Positions 1 through 8,053 of a stretch of 37,761 bases of DNA are shown here, piece after piece. A model generated the notes under the pieces. The model did no database searches and was not told the DNA's origin. It worked only from the letters and a program-made list of their open reading frames with translations. The position numbers and the translations under genes were made by a program. The DNA is from DAOTTI01 sp034437795 (GTDB lineage Bacteria > Chloroflexota > UBA11872 > UBA12225). The DNA is taken from positions 1 to 37,761 of the forward strand of contig DAOTTI010000287.1 in NCBI GenBank assembly GCA_034437795.1. Reading direction: 5' to 3'. Positions within the stretch are counted from its first letter, which is position 1. Every line of letters begins with the position of its first letter.

Positions 1-170
1 AGCAGGTGCTGCGCGCCCGCGTGCGCGGCTTCCAGCGGATGGAGGTCGTACCGCCGGCGGAGCCGGCGACACCCCACCCCCCGCCGGCTAGGCCGGTGAT
101 CAGCCTGGAACAGCTGATGGCGGAGCTAAAAGGGCGCGCCGCGCGGCGGGAGAAGGCTCCAGGTGGATAA
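1..170 (+). CDS. 3' end of an unidentified protein (cut by window edge)
   Basis: An open frame enters at base 3 and ends with TAA at 168-170, giving about 55 C-terminal residues. The visible part is rich in Arg, Pro and Ala, with a proline run followed by a short predicted helix (ISLEQLMAELKGRAARR). I do not recognise a family from this tail. It lies 64 bp upstream of hypC on the same strand, so it probably belongs to the same hydrogenase-accessory transcription unit, but that is inference from position only. Confidence 0.5.
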   Translation, partial: QVLRARVRGFQRMEVVPPAEPATPHPPPARPVISLEQLMAELKGRAARREKAPGG

Positions 171-234
171 GGCCCGGCGCGGCATGACCACCGAACCGAA
201 GGCGCGTCGCCCGGCCTGACAAGGTAGAGCAGCT

Positions 235-507
235 ATGTGCCTGGCGCTTCCTGGCCAAATCATCGCCGTGAACGGGCTGGAGGCCACCGTGCTGGTCGGC
301 GGCGCGCCGCGCCGCGCCGGTCTCCAGCTGCACCCGCAGGCCGCGCCGGGTGACTTCGTGCTGATCAAGACCGGGCTGGTGGTCGAGGTGCTGCCGGAGG
401 ACGAGGCGCGGGAGCTGATGGCGTTCTTCGACGAGATGGTCTCCCTCCTGGAAGAGACGGCGGCGACCCCTGGCGAGCCTATCACAAGTGATGGAGGCGA
501 CCGATGA
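235..507 (+). CDS. hypC: HypC/HupF-family [NiFe]-hydrogenase maturation chaperone
   Basis: A 90-residue protein that starts MCLALPGQ, the family signature. Cys2 binds HypD and the hydrogenase large-subunit precursor while the Fe(CN)2CO cofactor is being delivered. The length and the following small beta-barrel pattern (VLVGGAPRRAGLQL, then a GDFVLIKTG stretch and an acidic C-terminal helix) match HypC/HupF. The ATG is preceded by a weak AAGG at about 221. Its TGA overlaps the ATG of the next gene (ATGA at 504-507), which implies translational coupling. No hydrogenase structural gene or hypA, B, D, E or F is in the window, so this appears to be the trailing end of a hydrogenase locus lying to the left. 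Confidence 0.9.
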   Translation: MCLALPGQIIAVNGLEATVLVGGAPRRAGLQLHPQAAPGDFVLIKTGLVVEVLPEDEARELMAFFDEMVSLLEETAATPGEPITSDGGDR

Positions 508-1349
508 CGGGACTGGACACCAAAGGCGCGCCCGAGCCCGTGGCTAGACCGAACCCGCTGGGCACGCCCGAGCCTGCGCCGCCCAGCCACCAGCGCTCGG
601 CTATTGCGGGCACCGTGCTGTTCACCCGGTACGCCTTCATGCCTAATCACCTGCAGCGCTGCGGGCCGTTGCGGGCGCAAGACAACCAGACCATCTTCGA
701 GTACGCCGTGGCCGGCCAGAGCGATCCCTCCCTCACGAGCTTGCTACGCGAGTTTCAGGCGGCCTATCCGTACCTCCAGCTCATCGCCCAGACAACCGGC
801 TACCGCGACCCATTCCATCCGGCGGTGGTTGAGGCCTACTGGATCGGCAGCGCTCTCCTCGAACAGGTCGAGGTGCGCCAGTTCTACGCCTCGCTCCAGG
901 AGCGGTTTGCCGCGCTGATCCCTCCCAGGTACCTCCACTACCTCCTCGGGAAGGCCCCTGCCGGGGCGCGCCCGCACCACAGCTTTAACGTCTTCGACGT
1001 GCAGCGCTTCACCCAAGAGAAAACGCACACCCTGCACCACATGGAGAAGTGTCGCATCGGCTGGGGACGGGTGGTGGCGATCGAGCCGGCCCACTTCGTC
1101 GTCGAGTACCAGCCGCTGGTCTGGGGCAGGCCGGCGAGCAACGGGCGCGGAGGGCTTGGCCTGGGGCCGCCGGTACTCGGCCGCGTCCTGCGCCACATGG
1201 ATGGCAAGGGCTTTACCGACCGCGCCCGCGTGGGCGACTGGGTCTCCTTCCACTGGGACTGGGCGTGCGACGTGCTGAGCGACGCCCAGCAGGCGCAGCT
1301 CGAGCGCTGGACGCTGCACCACATTCGGCTGGCGAACGAGACCCTGTGA
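504..1349 (+). CDS. DUF6390-type protein of hydrogenase loci
   Basis: A 281-residue protein. After a variable proline-rich leader of about 30 residues it shows the block FTRYAFMPN, then CGPLRAQDN, FEYAVAGQSD, AYPYLQLIA and VVEAYWIGSALLEQV. I recognise this as the DUF6390 family, found beside HypC in actinobacterial and Chloroflexota [NiFe]-hydrogenase clusters. The C-terminal third (GRVLRHMDG, then VGDWVSFHWDWACDVL) resembles the small HypC-like barrel fused in this family. The biochemical role is unknown; a hydrogenase maturation or assembly role is inferred from the overlap with hypC. The start codon lies inside the hypC stop (ATGA). An internal ATG would give a shorter N-terminus, since the first residues are low in conservation. 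Confidence 0.75.
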   Translation: MTGLDTKGAPEPVARPNPLGTPEPAPPSHQRSAIAGTVLFTRYAFMPNHLQRCGPLRAQDNQTIFEYAVAGQSDPSLTSLLREFQAAYPYLQLIAQTTGYRDPFHPAVVEAYWIGSALLEQVEVRQFYASLQERFAALIPPRYLHYLLGKAPAGARPHHSFNVFDVQRFTQEKTHTLHHMEKCRIGWGRVVAIEPAHFVVEYQPLVWGRPASNGRGGLGLGPPVLGRVLRHMDGKGFTDRARVGDWVSFHWDWACDVLSDAQQAQLERWTLHHIRLANETL

Positions 1350-1386
1350 TGCGCTGTGCTGCGCGCCGGCATGCACTCTGAGCGCG

Positions 1387-2961
1387 ATGAAACGTCGTAC
1401 GGCAATCCAGAGCCTGGGAATACTCGCCACCGTCTCCGGGTGCGTTTCAGACCGTACCCGTCCGGGGGCGTCGGGCGGGACGCCGGCGGGGCCGCCCGCG
1501 CCCGTGCCGCTGCTGCGCCAGGCCTGGAATGACTCGGGGTTCCTGACCCCGTTCCGCGTCAGCACCACCGGGCCCGGCGGCGCCGTCTTGCTCTCCCTGC
1601 TCTTCGACACGCTCACCTGGAAAGATGAGCGGGGGATCATCCCGTGGCTCGCCACGTCCTGGCAGATCTCACCGGACGGCCGCGAGTACACCTTCACGCT
1701 GGCGAACGACGTACGGTGGCATGACGGCCGCACGCTCTCCGCCGACGATGTGGCGTTCTCCTTTCACTACTACGCCCGCTTCCCTTATCGGTGGATGCCG
1801 ACCGATGTGGTGGAAGGGGCGCGTGCCGTCGCACCGGACAGGGTGGCGATCACCCTGAAGCGCCCATATGCCCCCTTCCTGGAGGACGTTGCCGGCATCG
1901 TGCCGGTCATCCCCCGCCATGTCTGGGAAGGCGTGGCCGACCCCATCAAGTATGAAGCGCCGGACGGCTACGCCGGTTCCGGTCCCTACCGCCTGGTGGA
2001 GTACCGTGCGGCCGAAGGGGCGTACCGCATGGTGGCTCACCAGCAGTACTTTCGCGGCCGGCCCCGCATCGACGAGTTCCAATCGCTGGCCGTCCCGGCC
2101 GAGACGCGCGTGAACGTGCTGCAGCAAGGGGGTCTTGACCTGACGCAGAGCACCGATTACTCTGTACTGGACCTCTTCCGCGGCCATCCACGGGTCCGGA
2201 TCGTCGAGACGCAGCCCCTCTCCATCGCCCGTCTGGTACTGAACACCGAACGCCCGCCGTTGGACCAGAAGCTGGTGCGGCAGGCGCTGGCCCACGCGCT
2301 TGACCGGAAGAGGATCGCCGAAGTAGTGACCCGAGGGCCGCCGATTGTCGGCCACGCCGGCGTCGTCCCGCCGGACACGCCTTGGCACAATCCGAACGTC
2401 CGGCAATATCCGTATGATCCGGCTCGCGCACGGCAGCTGCTGGATAGCGCCGGCTTCCCCGTGCAGCCAGGGGGGCGCTTCACGCTCGAGTTCCTTGCCG
2501 ATCCAGCCGCCCGCGACGTGGAGCTGATCCAGCCGATGCTGGAAGCGGTCGGCATCAACCTGGCGGTGAGGCGGCTCGACGCTAAGACGCGCACCCAGCT
2601 ACTGCGGGAGCTGAACTTCCAGCTCGCGTTCGCCACCCACATTGGAGTAGGTGGTGATCCGGATTACCTGCGCCGGTGGTACGCGGGGGAGGAAGCCAAC
2701 GACTTTGCGCAGGGCTCGGTACTGCGCCACGCCGAGTACGAGCGGCTGGGGCGGGAGCAGGCGGCGACCACTGACCCGGCCAGGCGCAGGCAGATCGTCT
2801 TCAGGATGCAAGAGATCCTGGCCGAAGAACTGCCGACGATCGTGCTCTATCATCGCCGGTTCCTGTGGCTGTACGATGCCACACGGTTTACGCCGGTCCA
2901 GACCTGGGGCGGCCTGATGAACGGGATCCCGTTCGTGACCAATAAGCTGGCCTTCCTCTGA
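1387..2961 (+). CDS. ABC transporter solute-binding lipoprotein, peptide/nickel type (SBP_bac_5)
   Basis: A 524-residue extracellular binding protein of the DppA/OppA/NikA family. The N-terminus MKRRTAIQSLGIL...TVSGC is a short lipoprotein signal with a probable lipidated Cys at residue 19. The family hallmark VRWHDGRTLSADDVAFSF is present near residue 115, followed by the usual three-domain layout (YAGSGPYRLVEY; ALAHALDRKRIAEVV; ending near VTNKLAFL). It is followed at 25 bp by a DppB-type permease and then a DppC-type permease. The ligand cannot be read from the sequence. The position directly behind hypC makes nickel a reasonable candidate, but oligopeptide or opine-like ligands are equally compatible with the fold. 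Confidence 0.9.
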   Translation: MKRRTAIQSLGILATVSGCVSDRTRPGASGGTPAGPPAPVPLLRQAWNDSGFLTPFRVSTTGPGGAVLLSLLFDTLTWKDERGIIPWLATSWQISPDGREYTFTLANDVRWHDGRTLSADDVAFSFHYYARFPYRWMPTDVVEGARAVAPDRVAITLKRPYAPFLEDVAGIVPVIPRHVWEGVADPIKYEAPDGYAGSGPYRLVEYRAAEGAYRMVAHQQYFRGRPRIDEFQSLAVPAETRVNVLQQGGLDLTQSTDYSVLDLFRGHPRVRIVETQPLSIARLVLNTERPPLDQKLVRQALAHALDRKRIAEVVTRGPPIVGHAGVVPPDTPWHNPNVRQYPYDPARARQLLDSAGFPVQPGGRFTLEFLADPAARDVELIQPMLEAVGINLAVRRLDAKTRTQLLRELNFQLAFATHIGVGGDPDYLRRWYAGEEANDFAQGSVLRHAEYERLGREQAATTDPARRRQIVFRMQEILAEELPTIVLYHRRFLWLYDATRFTPVQTWGGLMNGIPFVTNKLAFL

Positions 2962-2985
2962 CGCTCGTCGCCTGAACGCGCTCCC

Positions 2986-3984
2986 ATGCGTGTCTCACCG
3001 GCTCACGTGCGGCTCGTCGGGCGCTACCTCCTGCTGGCGGCGGCCGCCATCGTGCTCAACTTCCTGCTCCCCCGCGCCATACCCGGCGACCCGCTCGGGC
3101 TGGAGGCCGAGGAGGGGCTGGCCATGGCCGGCGCCCTGCCCAGCGCCGTCCGCGCGCAGCTGCGCGCCTATTACCAGCTCGACGAGCCCTTCCCTGTCCA
3201 GTTCGGGCGGTACCTGGCCGGCCTTGCCCGCCTCGACCTGGGCTGGTCGATCAGCCGGAACGCGCCGGTCGCCGCCGTCCTGGCCGAACGCCTGCCGTGG
3301 ACGGTGGGCCTGGTGCTCGTGGCCACCATCCTGGCTGCCGCCATGGGGACCGCGGCCGGGATGTGGGCCGCCTGGCAGGGGGGCCGCCGCGGGCAGGCAA
3401 TCGTCTCGGCAGGCGTGCTCCTGGCGGCGCTTCCCGAGTTCCTCCTTGCCATGGGGCTGCTGCTCGTCTTTGCTGTGTGGCTGCGCCGGCTCCCCGTGCA
3501 GGGCGGACGCACCGCCTTCGCCGTCTACTCCGACGGCTGGGCGGGAATGCTCGCCGCCGCGGCCGACGTTGCCGCCCACCTCATCCTGCCAGGGGCGACA
3601 CTGCTGCTGGCCCATAGCGCCGCCTTTGTCCTCCTGGCCCGCGCGGCCATGCTGGGCACGCTCCACGCGCCATACCTGGTCACCGCCAGGGCCAAGGGAC
3701 TGTCCGAGACCGCAGTGGCCGTGGGCCATGCCTTCCCCAATGCCGCCCTGCCGGTGCTCACCCTGCTCGCGCTGCGCATCGGCCTGGTCTTCGGCGGGGC
3801 TATTGTGGTCGAGCGCGTTTTCGCCGTGCCCGGCGTCGGCCTGCTCGCCTATCAGGCTGTGCGTGCGCGCGACTATCCCCTGATGCAGGCGATCTTCCTG
3901 CTGGCAAGCCTGGCTGTGCTGGCGATGAGCCTTGTCGTGGAGGTGGCCTATCAGCGCTTCGACCCTCGCGCAGGGCCAGGGTGA
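2986..3984 (+). CDS. ABC transporter permease, DppB/NikB type
   Basis: A 332-residue inner-membrane protein with about six hydrophobic segments, the first at residues 10-28 (YLLLAAAAIVLNFLLP). The characteristic periplasmic motif IPGDPLG follows helix 1. The cytoplasmic EAA loop that contacts the ATPase is visible as YLVTARAKGLSETAV...FPNAALP near residues 225-255. The C-terminal segment VERVFAVPGVGLLAYQAVRARDYP is typical of BPD_transp_1 permeases of the dipeptide/nickel class. It sits 25 bp after the binding-protein gene, on the same strand. Confidence 0.92.
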   Translation: MRVSPAHVRLVGRYLLLAAAAIVLNFLLPRAIPGDPLGLEAEEGLAMAGALPSAVRAQLRAYYQLDEPFPVQFGRYLAGLARLDLGWSISRNAPVAAVLAERLPWTVGLVLVATILAAAMGTAAGMWAAWQGGRRGQAIVSAGVLLAALPEFLLAMGLLLVFAVWLRRLPVQGGRTAFAVYSDGWAGMLAAAADVAAHLILPGATLLLAHSAAFVLLARAAMLGTLHAPYLVTARAKGLSETAVAVGHAFPNAALPVLTLLALRIGLVFGGAIVVERVFAVPGVGLLAYQAVRARDYPLMQAIFLLASLAVLAMSLVVEVAYQRFDPRAGPG

Positions 3985-3999
3985 AGGCCCCACCCAAAG

Positions 4000-4069
4000 C
4001 CCCCTCTCACTCTGGGCGAGGGTGAGGGCCACGCCTCCTGAAGAGCCCAGGCCAGGCGGAGCCTCCGCC
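4000..4069. repeat. CCCTCTC/GAGGGTGAGGG repeat plus adjacent 7-bp hairpin between permease genes
   Basis: Bases 4000-4030 are a partial member of the dispersed CCCTCTCCC family (CCCTCTCACTCTGGGCGAGGG, then TGAGGG). Just after it, 4055-4069 is a perfect inverted repeat GGCGGAG-C-CTCCGCC. It sits inside what looks like one operon, so it could modulate read-through between the two permease genes. Confidence 0.6.
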
Positions 4070-4119
4070 AGGAGCGCGGGAGCCTTTCTGCTGGTCGGGG
4101 CTGCGACCCCGTTCGTACC

Positions 4120-5070
4120 ATGGCGTCCATCACCCCAGAGCCTGCCACCTGGACTGTGAGCAGAGCGGGAACCGCGGCGGCCAGCGCGCCCTGGCCCGCT
4201 CGTCACCCGCCCGGCGGGCAGCGCGCGCTCCCGACGAGTGGGGCGCGCTACGTCCGTCGCGCTCTCCGCCCGCCGTCGCTACTGGGCCTTGCCATCCTCG
4301 CCCTGCTAGCCACCGCCGGGGCGCTGGCCCCGTGGCTCGCCCCGTACGGGCCATCCGAGCTTGCCGGCCGCCCGTTCACGCCACCGAGCGTGGCGCACCC
4401 GTTGGGGACGAACGACGTGGGAAACGACGTGCTGAGCGAGCTGCTCTATGGCGCACGCGTCTCGCTCGGGATAGCGGGCGCCGTCGCGCTGGCCTCGACG
4501 GCCCTCTCGTGGGTCATCGGGATCGCGGCCGGACTGTGGCGCCGCCTGGAAGGGCCGTTGATCGCCGTTGCCGATCTGCTGCTGGCCCTGCCTCATCTGC
4601 CCCTGGCCATGCTGGTCCTGCTGCTGGCCGGCGCCAGCGTGACCGCAGTGACGGCCACGCTGGCACTGCTCACCTGGCCGGCTTTCGCCCGCATCGTGCG
4701 GGCCCAGGTCATTGCCGTGCGTGCGGCGCCGTACGTCGACGCGGCGCGCGCGCTGGGCGCGACCGAGCTGCGGGTGGCGGTGCGCCACGTCTTCCCCGCA
4801 ACCCTGCCCTTGCTGCCGGCCAAGCTGGTGCTTTCACTGCGTCTGGCCCTCTTTGGCGAGGCGACGCTGGCCTTCCTCGGCCTGGGCGACCCGGGCGCCA
4901 AGAGCTGGGGGACCATGCTGGGCTGGGCCTTTAACGACCCGTTACTGTTCAACCGCAGCGCCTGGGTGTGGTGGGCGCTCCCACCAGCGATGGCCATTGC
5001 CGTGACCATGCTGGCCGCCAGCTGGGCGGCGGAGCCGCTGGAGCAGGCCGTCACGCCGGCGCGGCAGTGA
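4120..5070 (+). CDS. ABC transporter permease, DppC/NikC type
   Basis: A 316-residue inner-membrane permease partner of the preceding gene. It has an N-terminal arginine-rich cytoplasmic tail of about 45 residues, a first helix (LLGLAILALLATAGALAPWLAP), and the DppC hallmark HPLGTNDVGNDVLSELLYGARVSLGI. The EAA loop YVDAARALGATELRVAVRHVFP lies near residues 205-225, and GEATLAFLGLGDPGAKSWG follows. The start is uncertain: a GTG at 4156 would shorten the tail and neither has a good ribosome-binding site. The 135-bp gap from the first permease contains a CCCTCTC repeat. No ATPase gene (DppD/F or NikD/E) follows; the next gene is convergent. Confidence 0.9.
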   Translation: MASITPEPATWTVSRAGTAAASAPWPARHPPGGQRALPTSGARYVRRALRPPSLLGLAILALLATAGALAPWLAPYGPSELAGRPFTPPSVAHPLGTNDVGNDVLSELLYGARVSLGIAGAVALASTALSWVIGIAAGLWRRLEGPLIAVADLLLALPHLPLAMLVLLLAGASVTAVTATLALLTWPAFARIVRAQVIAVRAAPYVDAARALGATELRVAVRHVFPATLPLLPAKLVLSLRLALFGEATLAFLGLGDPGAKSWGTMLGWAFNDPLLFNRSAWVWWALPPAMAIAVTMLAASWAAEPLEQAVTPARQ

Positions 5071-5145
5071 GTGCGCTCCGCGGGCCGGCAGGCCACCACT
5101 CCGGCGAGCGTGGCCGGTAGGCCGTTACGCCGGCGCGGCGTTGAG
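5045..5145. repeat. 27-bp imperfect direct repeat at the 3' ends of two convergent genes
   Basis: 5045-5071 and 5119-5145 match at 24 of 27 positions (core ACGCCGGCGCGGC). The first copy encodes the last residues and stop of the permease; the second, read on the other strand, encodes the last residues and stop of the SorC regulator. These are unrelated proteins, so the similarity is not homology of the genes. Confidence 0.6.
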
Positions 5146-6204
5146 CAGCTCCTGGGCGGTAACGTGATCGGTGATCAGCACGTTCACCAGTTCCTGCTCC
5201 AGCGCCACCCGTAGCGGGGCGACGCGCTGATGGCTGGCGGCCACCACGGCCACCACCTTGCGGCCGTCCCGCACCAGGTCGGCCAGCCCGCGCAAGCCCA
5301 GGCCAACCGGCCGGACATGAGGGAGCTCCACCAGGCGCCCCACGCGATCGAACCACCAGAAGCTGGCAATCTCCCCCACGGCCCCGCGCGCCATCAGGTA
5401 GCTGATCTCCTCGGGGGTGGCCAGCCCCTGGCGCACGACGGTGGAGGTGGTGGGGTCCGCGGCGGCCACCGGCGTGATGACTACGTCGGCCTTCTTGGCC
5501 TGATCGAGCACGCGTTTGACCAGCGGGATGCGACAGATCACATCGTACGCCTCTGGGGGGACTACGGCCGGCGCGGCCAGCAGGTACGATTGGCCGCCGA
5601 AGAGCGTGGCGATGCGGGCGGCGATGGTATTGGCCTCGAAGGGGTGCGTCGTGACGCCGGTGACGCCGACCATGGGCACTGTGACCAGGCGGGGCAGGCT
5701 ATAGCTCGGGTTGAGCTGGCCTGCGACATAGGACGCGACGCGCCCCCACGGCACGGCCAGGGTATCGCCGTCCTTGAGCGTATCGGCCAGCCATTGGGCC
5801 GCGGCCTGGCAGGCGGCCAGCAGCACGCTCTCCTTGTCCGCGCTGCCGTCCACGCTCATGACGTCTTCGCGACCGGGGATGACGATGGCATCTTGCAGCG
5901 GGAACTCCGAGCGCAGGCGGCGCTCCAGGCCCCGCAACTCCTGGAGCGCCACCGGGGGCGTGACCAGGATGTGGACCATGCCCCGCAGCCGCGCCTCCTT
6001 CAGGCGCCGGCTGACAAAGCTGCGCTCCAGCCGCAGTTCATCAGCCACCTGCTGGGTGGACTTGCCCTCCGTGTAGTACTTCACGGCGATGTGAAAGGTC
6101 AGGGCGTCGTCTTCGGCGCGGGTGCGCGAGCGGGCCGGCCCATGCCCTGGCTGGCCGGTCGGCGCGGCCAGATTGCCGGCGGCCGCGTCAGGAGCGATGG
6201 TCAC
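5125..6204 (-). CDS. SorC/DeoR-family sugar-binding transcriptional regulator
   Basis: A 359-residue regulator from the chosen start. A helix-turn-helix (EGKSTQQVADELRLERSFVSRRLKEA, residues about 45-70) is followed by a sugar-phosphate isomerase-like effector domain with the SorC hallmarks: LAVPWGRVASYVAGQL, a GGQSYLLAAPAVV block, the ADVVITPVAAAD stretch and a C-terminal GRKVVAVVAA. I chose the GTG at 6204 because an AAGGGGGAAG lies 5 bases upstream and the length fits the family. A GTG at 6273 would add 23 residues and overlap the inverted repeat at 6235-6274. Family members such as CggR and DeoR bind phosphorylated sugars. It diverges from an FBP aldolase/phosphatase gene, so FBP or a triose phosphate is a reasonable effector guess. 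Confidence 0.88.
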   Translation of the reverse strand: MTIAPDAAAGNLAAPTGQPGHGPARSRTRAEDDALTFHIAVKYYTEGKSTQQVADELRLERSFVSRRLKEARLRGMVHILVTPPVALQELRGLERRLRSEFPLQDAIVIPGREDVMSVDGSADKESVLLAACQAAAQWLADTLKDGDTLAVPWGRVASYVAGQLNPSYSLPRLVTVPMVGVTGVTTHPFEANTIAARIATLFGGQSYLLAAPAVVPPEAYDVICRIPLVKRVLDQAKKADVVITPVAAADPTTSTVVRQGLATPEEISYLMARGAVGEIASFWWFDRVGRLVELPHVRPVGLGLRGLADLVRDGRKVVAVVAASHQRVAPLRVALEQELVNVLITDHVTAQELLNAAPA

Positions 6205-6234
6205 GTCTGGCTTCCCCCTTGGTGATGGCGCAGC

Positions 6235-6290
6235 GGTGTGCCATGCGGGAGTTAGGCGCTGATTGTGGCACACCTGTGCGAGTATGCACG
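6235..6290. promoter_or_regulatory. Candidate SorC operator(s) in the divergent regulator-FBPase region
   Basis: A perfect 9-bp inverted repeat, GGTGTGCCA (6235-6243) and TGGCACACC (6266-6274), has a 22-bp spacer. Next to it, 6276-6289 holds a second small dyad, GTGC-GAGTAT-GCAC. Both lie between the SorC gene and the divergently transcribed FBP aldolase/phosphatase gene, where an autoregulatory operator would be expected. The match to a SorC site is inference; the symmetry is seen directly. Confidence 0.55.
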
Positions 6291-6460
6291 AATAGAACGT
6301 GCGACGTGCGCTGGCGGTGACTGGTCCATCATGCGTGCATCAAGAGGCAAGGCGCAGCGGCCGGTGCTGTTGCCAAACGGGCTCGAGCCGCCTAGTCTGT
6401 GAGGGAAAGGCGGCGCAGCGCGGCGCCGCCGTTTCATTCTCGGCAGAGGAGGAGTATGCA

Positions 6461-7708
6461 GTGCGGCTGACGCTATCCATCTTCAAAGCGGACATCGGCT
6501 CCCCTGGCGGCCACACGCGGCCGGCCCGAGCGGTGCGGGCCCGCGTCCAGGAGGTGGTGGACGAGGCGGTCCGGCGGGGTCTGCTGATCGACGCCCTGGT
6601 GACGTACACCGGAGACGACATCGCCATCACCTGCAGCCACACCCGTGGGGCCAATGCGCCGGAGGTGCACCAGCTCGCCTGGGACGCCTTTAAGGCCGGC
6701 ACCGCCGTCGCCCAGCAGCGGGGGGACTACGCCGCGGGCCAGGATCTGCTGGTGGATGCCCCCAGCGGCAACATCCGCGGTGCCGGCCCCGCCGTAGCGG
6801 AGCTTGAGTTCGACCATGACCCGGTCAAGACGAACAAGGTCCGCCCCGCCGAGAGCGTGATGTTCCTGTACGCCGATAAGTGCGGGCCCGGGGCCTATAA
6901 CCTGCCCCTGTTTCTGGCCCTGGCTGACCCCATGTACTGCGGGGGGCTGCTGCTCAAGCCGGAGATGAGCAAGGGCTTCACCTTCCGGCTGATGGACATG
7001 GAGCACACGGACGGGGACCGGCTGATCGACCTGCACGCCCCCGAGGACTACTACCGGATCGTGGCCCTGCTGCGCGATGAGACTAGGTTCGCCATCGATA
7101 GCGTGTGGTCGCGGGCTTATCCAGACCAGCAGATGGTGGCGGCCAGCACCAGCCGGCTGCACAACATCGCCGGCAAGTACGTGGGCAAGGATGATCCGGT
7201 CGCCATCGTACGCAATCAGGGGATCTTCGCCGCTCCAGAAGAGCTGCTGCTGCCCTGGGCGGTCTGCCCCTTCGTCACGGGGGACGCCCGCGGCAGCCAC
7301 GTGATGCCAATCACGCCCATGCCGATCAACAGCGAGGTGCGCTTCGTCTACTGCCAGCCCATCGTCTCCGCCATCGGCTGCTCGGTGGATGCCCAGGGGC
7401 GCTTCTCCAGCGAGGTGACGGACTTCTTTGCCGACCCGCTGTGGGAGGAGGTCCGACGCCAGGCGGTGGAAAAGGGGCTGGCCATGCGTAAGCAGGGCTG
7501 GTTCGGGGCCGCAATGGCCCACAATGCGGAGCTGGCGTATACCGGGCTGGTGGAGATCCAGCAGGAGCTGGAGAGCCGCTTCGTCATCCGCGCCGGCGCC
7601 CCGGCCGCCGCGCCCACCGGCCCGACCATGATTACGGCCGACGTCGGTGGCGCCAGCGCGCCCCGCACCAACGGCCGCAGCCGGCGCCCGGCCGGAGCGC
7701 GCGGCTGA
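6461..7708 (+). CDS. Fructose-1,6-bisphosphate aldolase/phosphatase (archaeal type V, bifunctional)
   Basis: A 415-residue enzyme that condenses triose phosphates to FBP and hydrolyses it to fructose 6-phosphate, the irreversible step of gluconeogenesis. The start is the GTG at 6461, 6 bases after a strong AGAGGAGGAG (6445-6454); the frame is open further upstream but is unlike the family there. Hallmarks are LSIFKADIGSPGGHTRP (family KADIGG...GH, metal Asp11 and His18), GDDIAITCSHTRG, HQLAWDAFKAG, a PAESVMFLYADKCGPGAYN stretch, MYCGGLLL, DSVWSRAYP, RLHNIAGKYVGKDDP and a GDARGSHVMPI region. The family is typically about 360-400 residues; here an Ala/Pro/Arg-rich tail of about 40 residues is added. 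It is typical of archaea and deep-branching or thermophilic bacteria. Confidence 0.93.
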   Translation: MRLTLSIFKADIGSPGGHTRPARAVRARVQEVVDEAVRRGLLIDALVTYTGDDIAITCSHTRGANAPEVHQLAWDAFKAGTAVAQQRGDYAAGQDLLVDAPSGNIRGAGPAVAELEFDHDPVKTNKVRPAESVMFLYADKCGPGAYNLPLFLALADPMYCGGLLLKPEMSKGFTFRLMDMEHTDGDRLIDLHAPEDYYRIVALLRDETRFAIDSVWSRAYPDQQMVAASTSRLHNIAGKYVGKDDPVAIVRNQGIFAAPEELLLPWAVCPFVTGDARGSHVMPITPMPINSEVRFVYCQPIVSAIGCSVDAQGRFSSEVTDFFADPLWEEVRRQAVEKGLAMRKQGWFGAAMAHNAELAYTGLVEIQQELESRFVIRAGAPAAAPTGPTMITADVGGASAPRTNGRSRRPAGARG

Positions 7709-8053
7709 CGGCGCCCGCCTCGCCCAGGCCACGCTCTGACCCGCGCACGGCAACCTGTCCGCCCCAGGTCACCAGATGAAGGCGGCCGCCGCGCCTGGGC
7801 CACGCCCTGATCCAGGCGTTGCCAGGCATCCCCCAACGGTGCGCGGCGGCCGCCAGCCGTATTCATCAGGGCCGGCGAGCAAGTTCCCGCTCCCTGTGGG
7901 AGAGGGTCAGGGATGCCGATACCAGCATTGGTCAGCCAGCCGATCTCCCTCTCCCTGGGGGAGCGGGCCAGGGTGAGGCCTCCTTACTTGGAAGCGTTCC
8001 CGCTCCCTGTGGGAGAGGCCCAGGGTGGGGGCTCCACACGTGAAGGATCCCGG
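7709..8053. other. 345-bp gene-free gap with repeats between convergent genes
   Basis: The space between the convergent FBP aldolase/phosphatase and sulfatase genes holds no convincing coding region. Its right half is filled with three copies of the CCCTCTCCC/GGGAGAGGG repeat, listed separately. The left half, 7709-7884, shows nothing that I can identify. Confidence 0.6.
7885..8030. repeat. Three copies of the CCCTCTCCC palindromic repeat
   Basis: Copies at 7885-7912, 7945-7978 and 7998-8030 each have the form (T)CCCGCTCCCTGTGGGAG followed by AGGGTCAGGG or a variant. Each can fold into a GC-rich stem with a 2-5 base loop. They lie between convergent genes, where they could act as bidirectional terminators. 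Confidence 0.8.

Noticed and set aside
2995..4206. 403-residue minus-strand open frame opposite the permease gene
   Set aside because: It mirrors a clear permease on the plus strand, is rich in Gly/Gln/His/Pro with no hydrophobic pattern or motif, and is a usual shadow in GC-rich DNA.
5125..6273. Longer SorC start at GTG 6273
   Set aside because: It would overlap the perfect inverted repeat at 6235-6274 and add residues atypical for the family; GTG 6204 has a good Shine-Dalgarno.
6473..7753. 426-residue minus-strand open frame opposite the FBP aldolase/phosphatase
   Set aside because: It is a shadow of a strongly conserved plus-strand enzyme and carries no recognisable motif.
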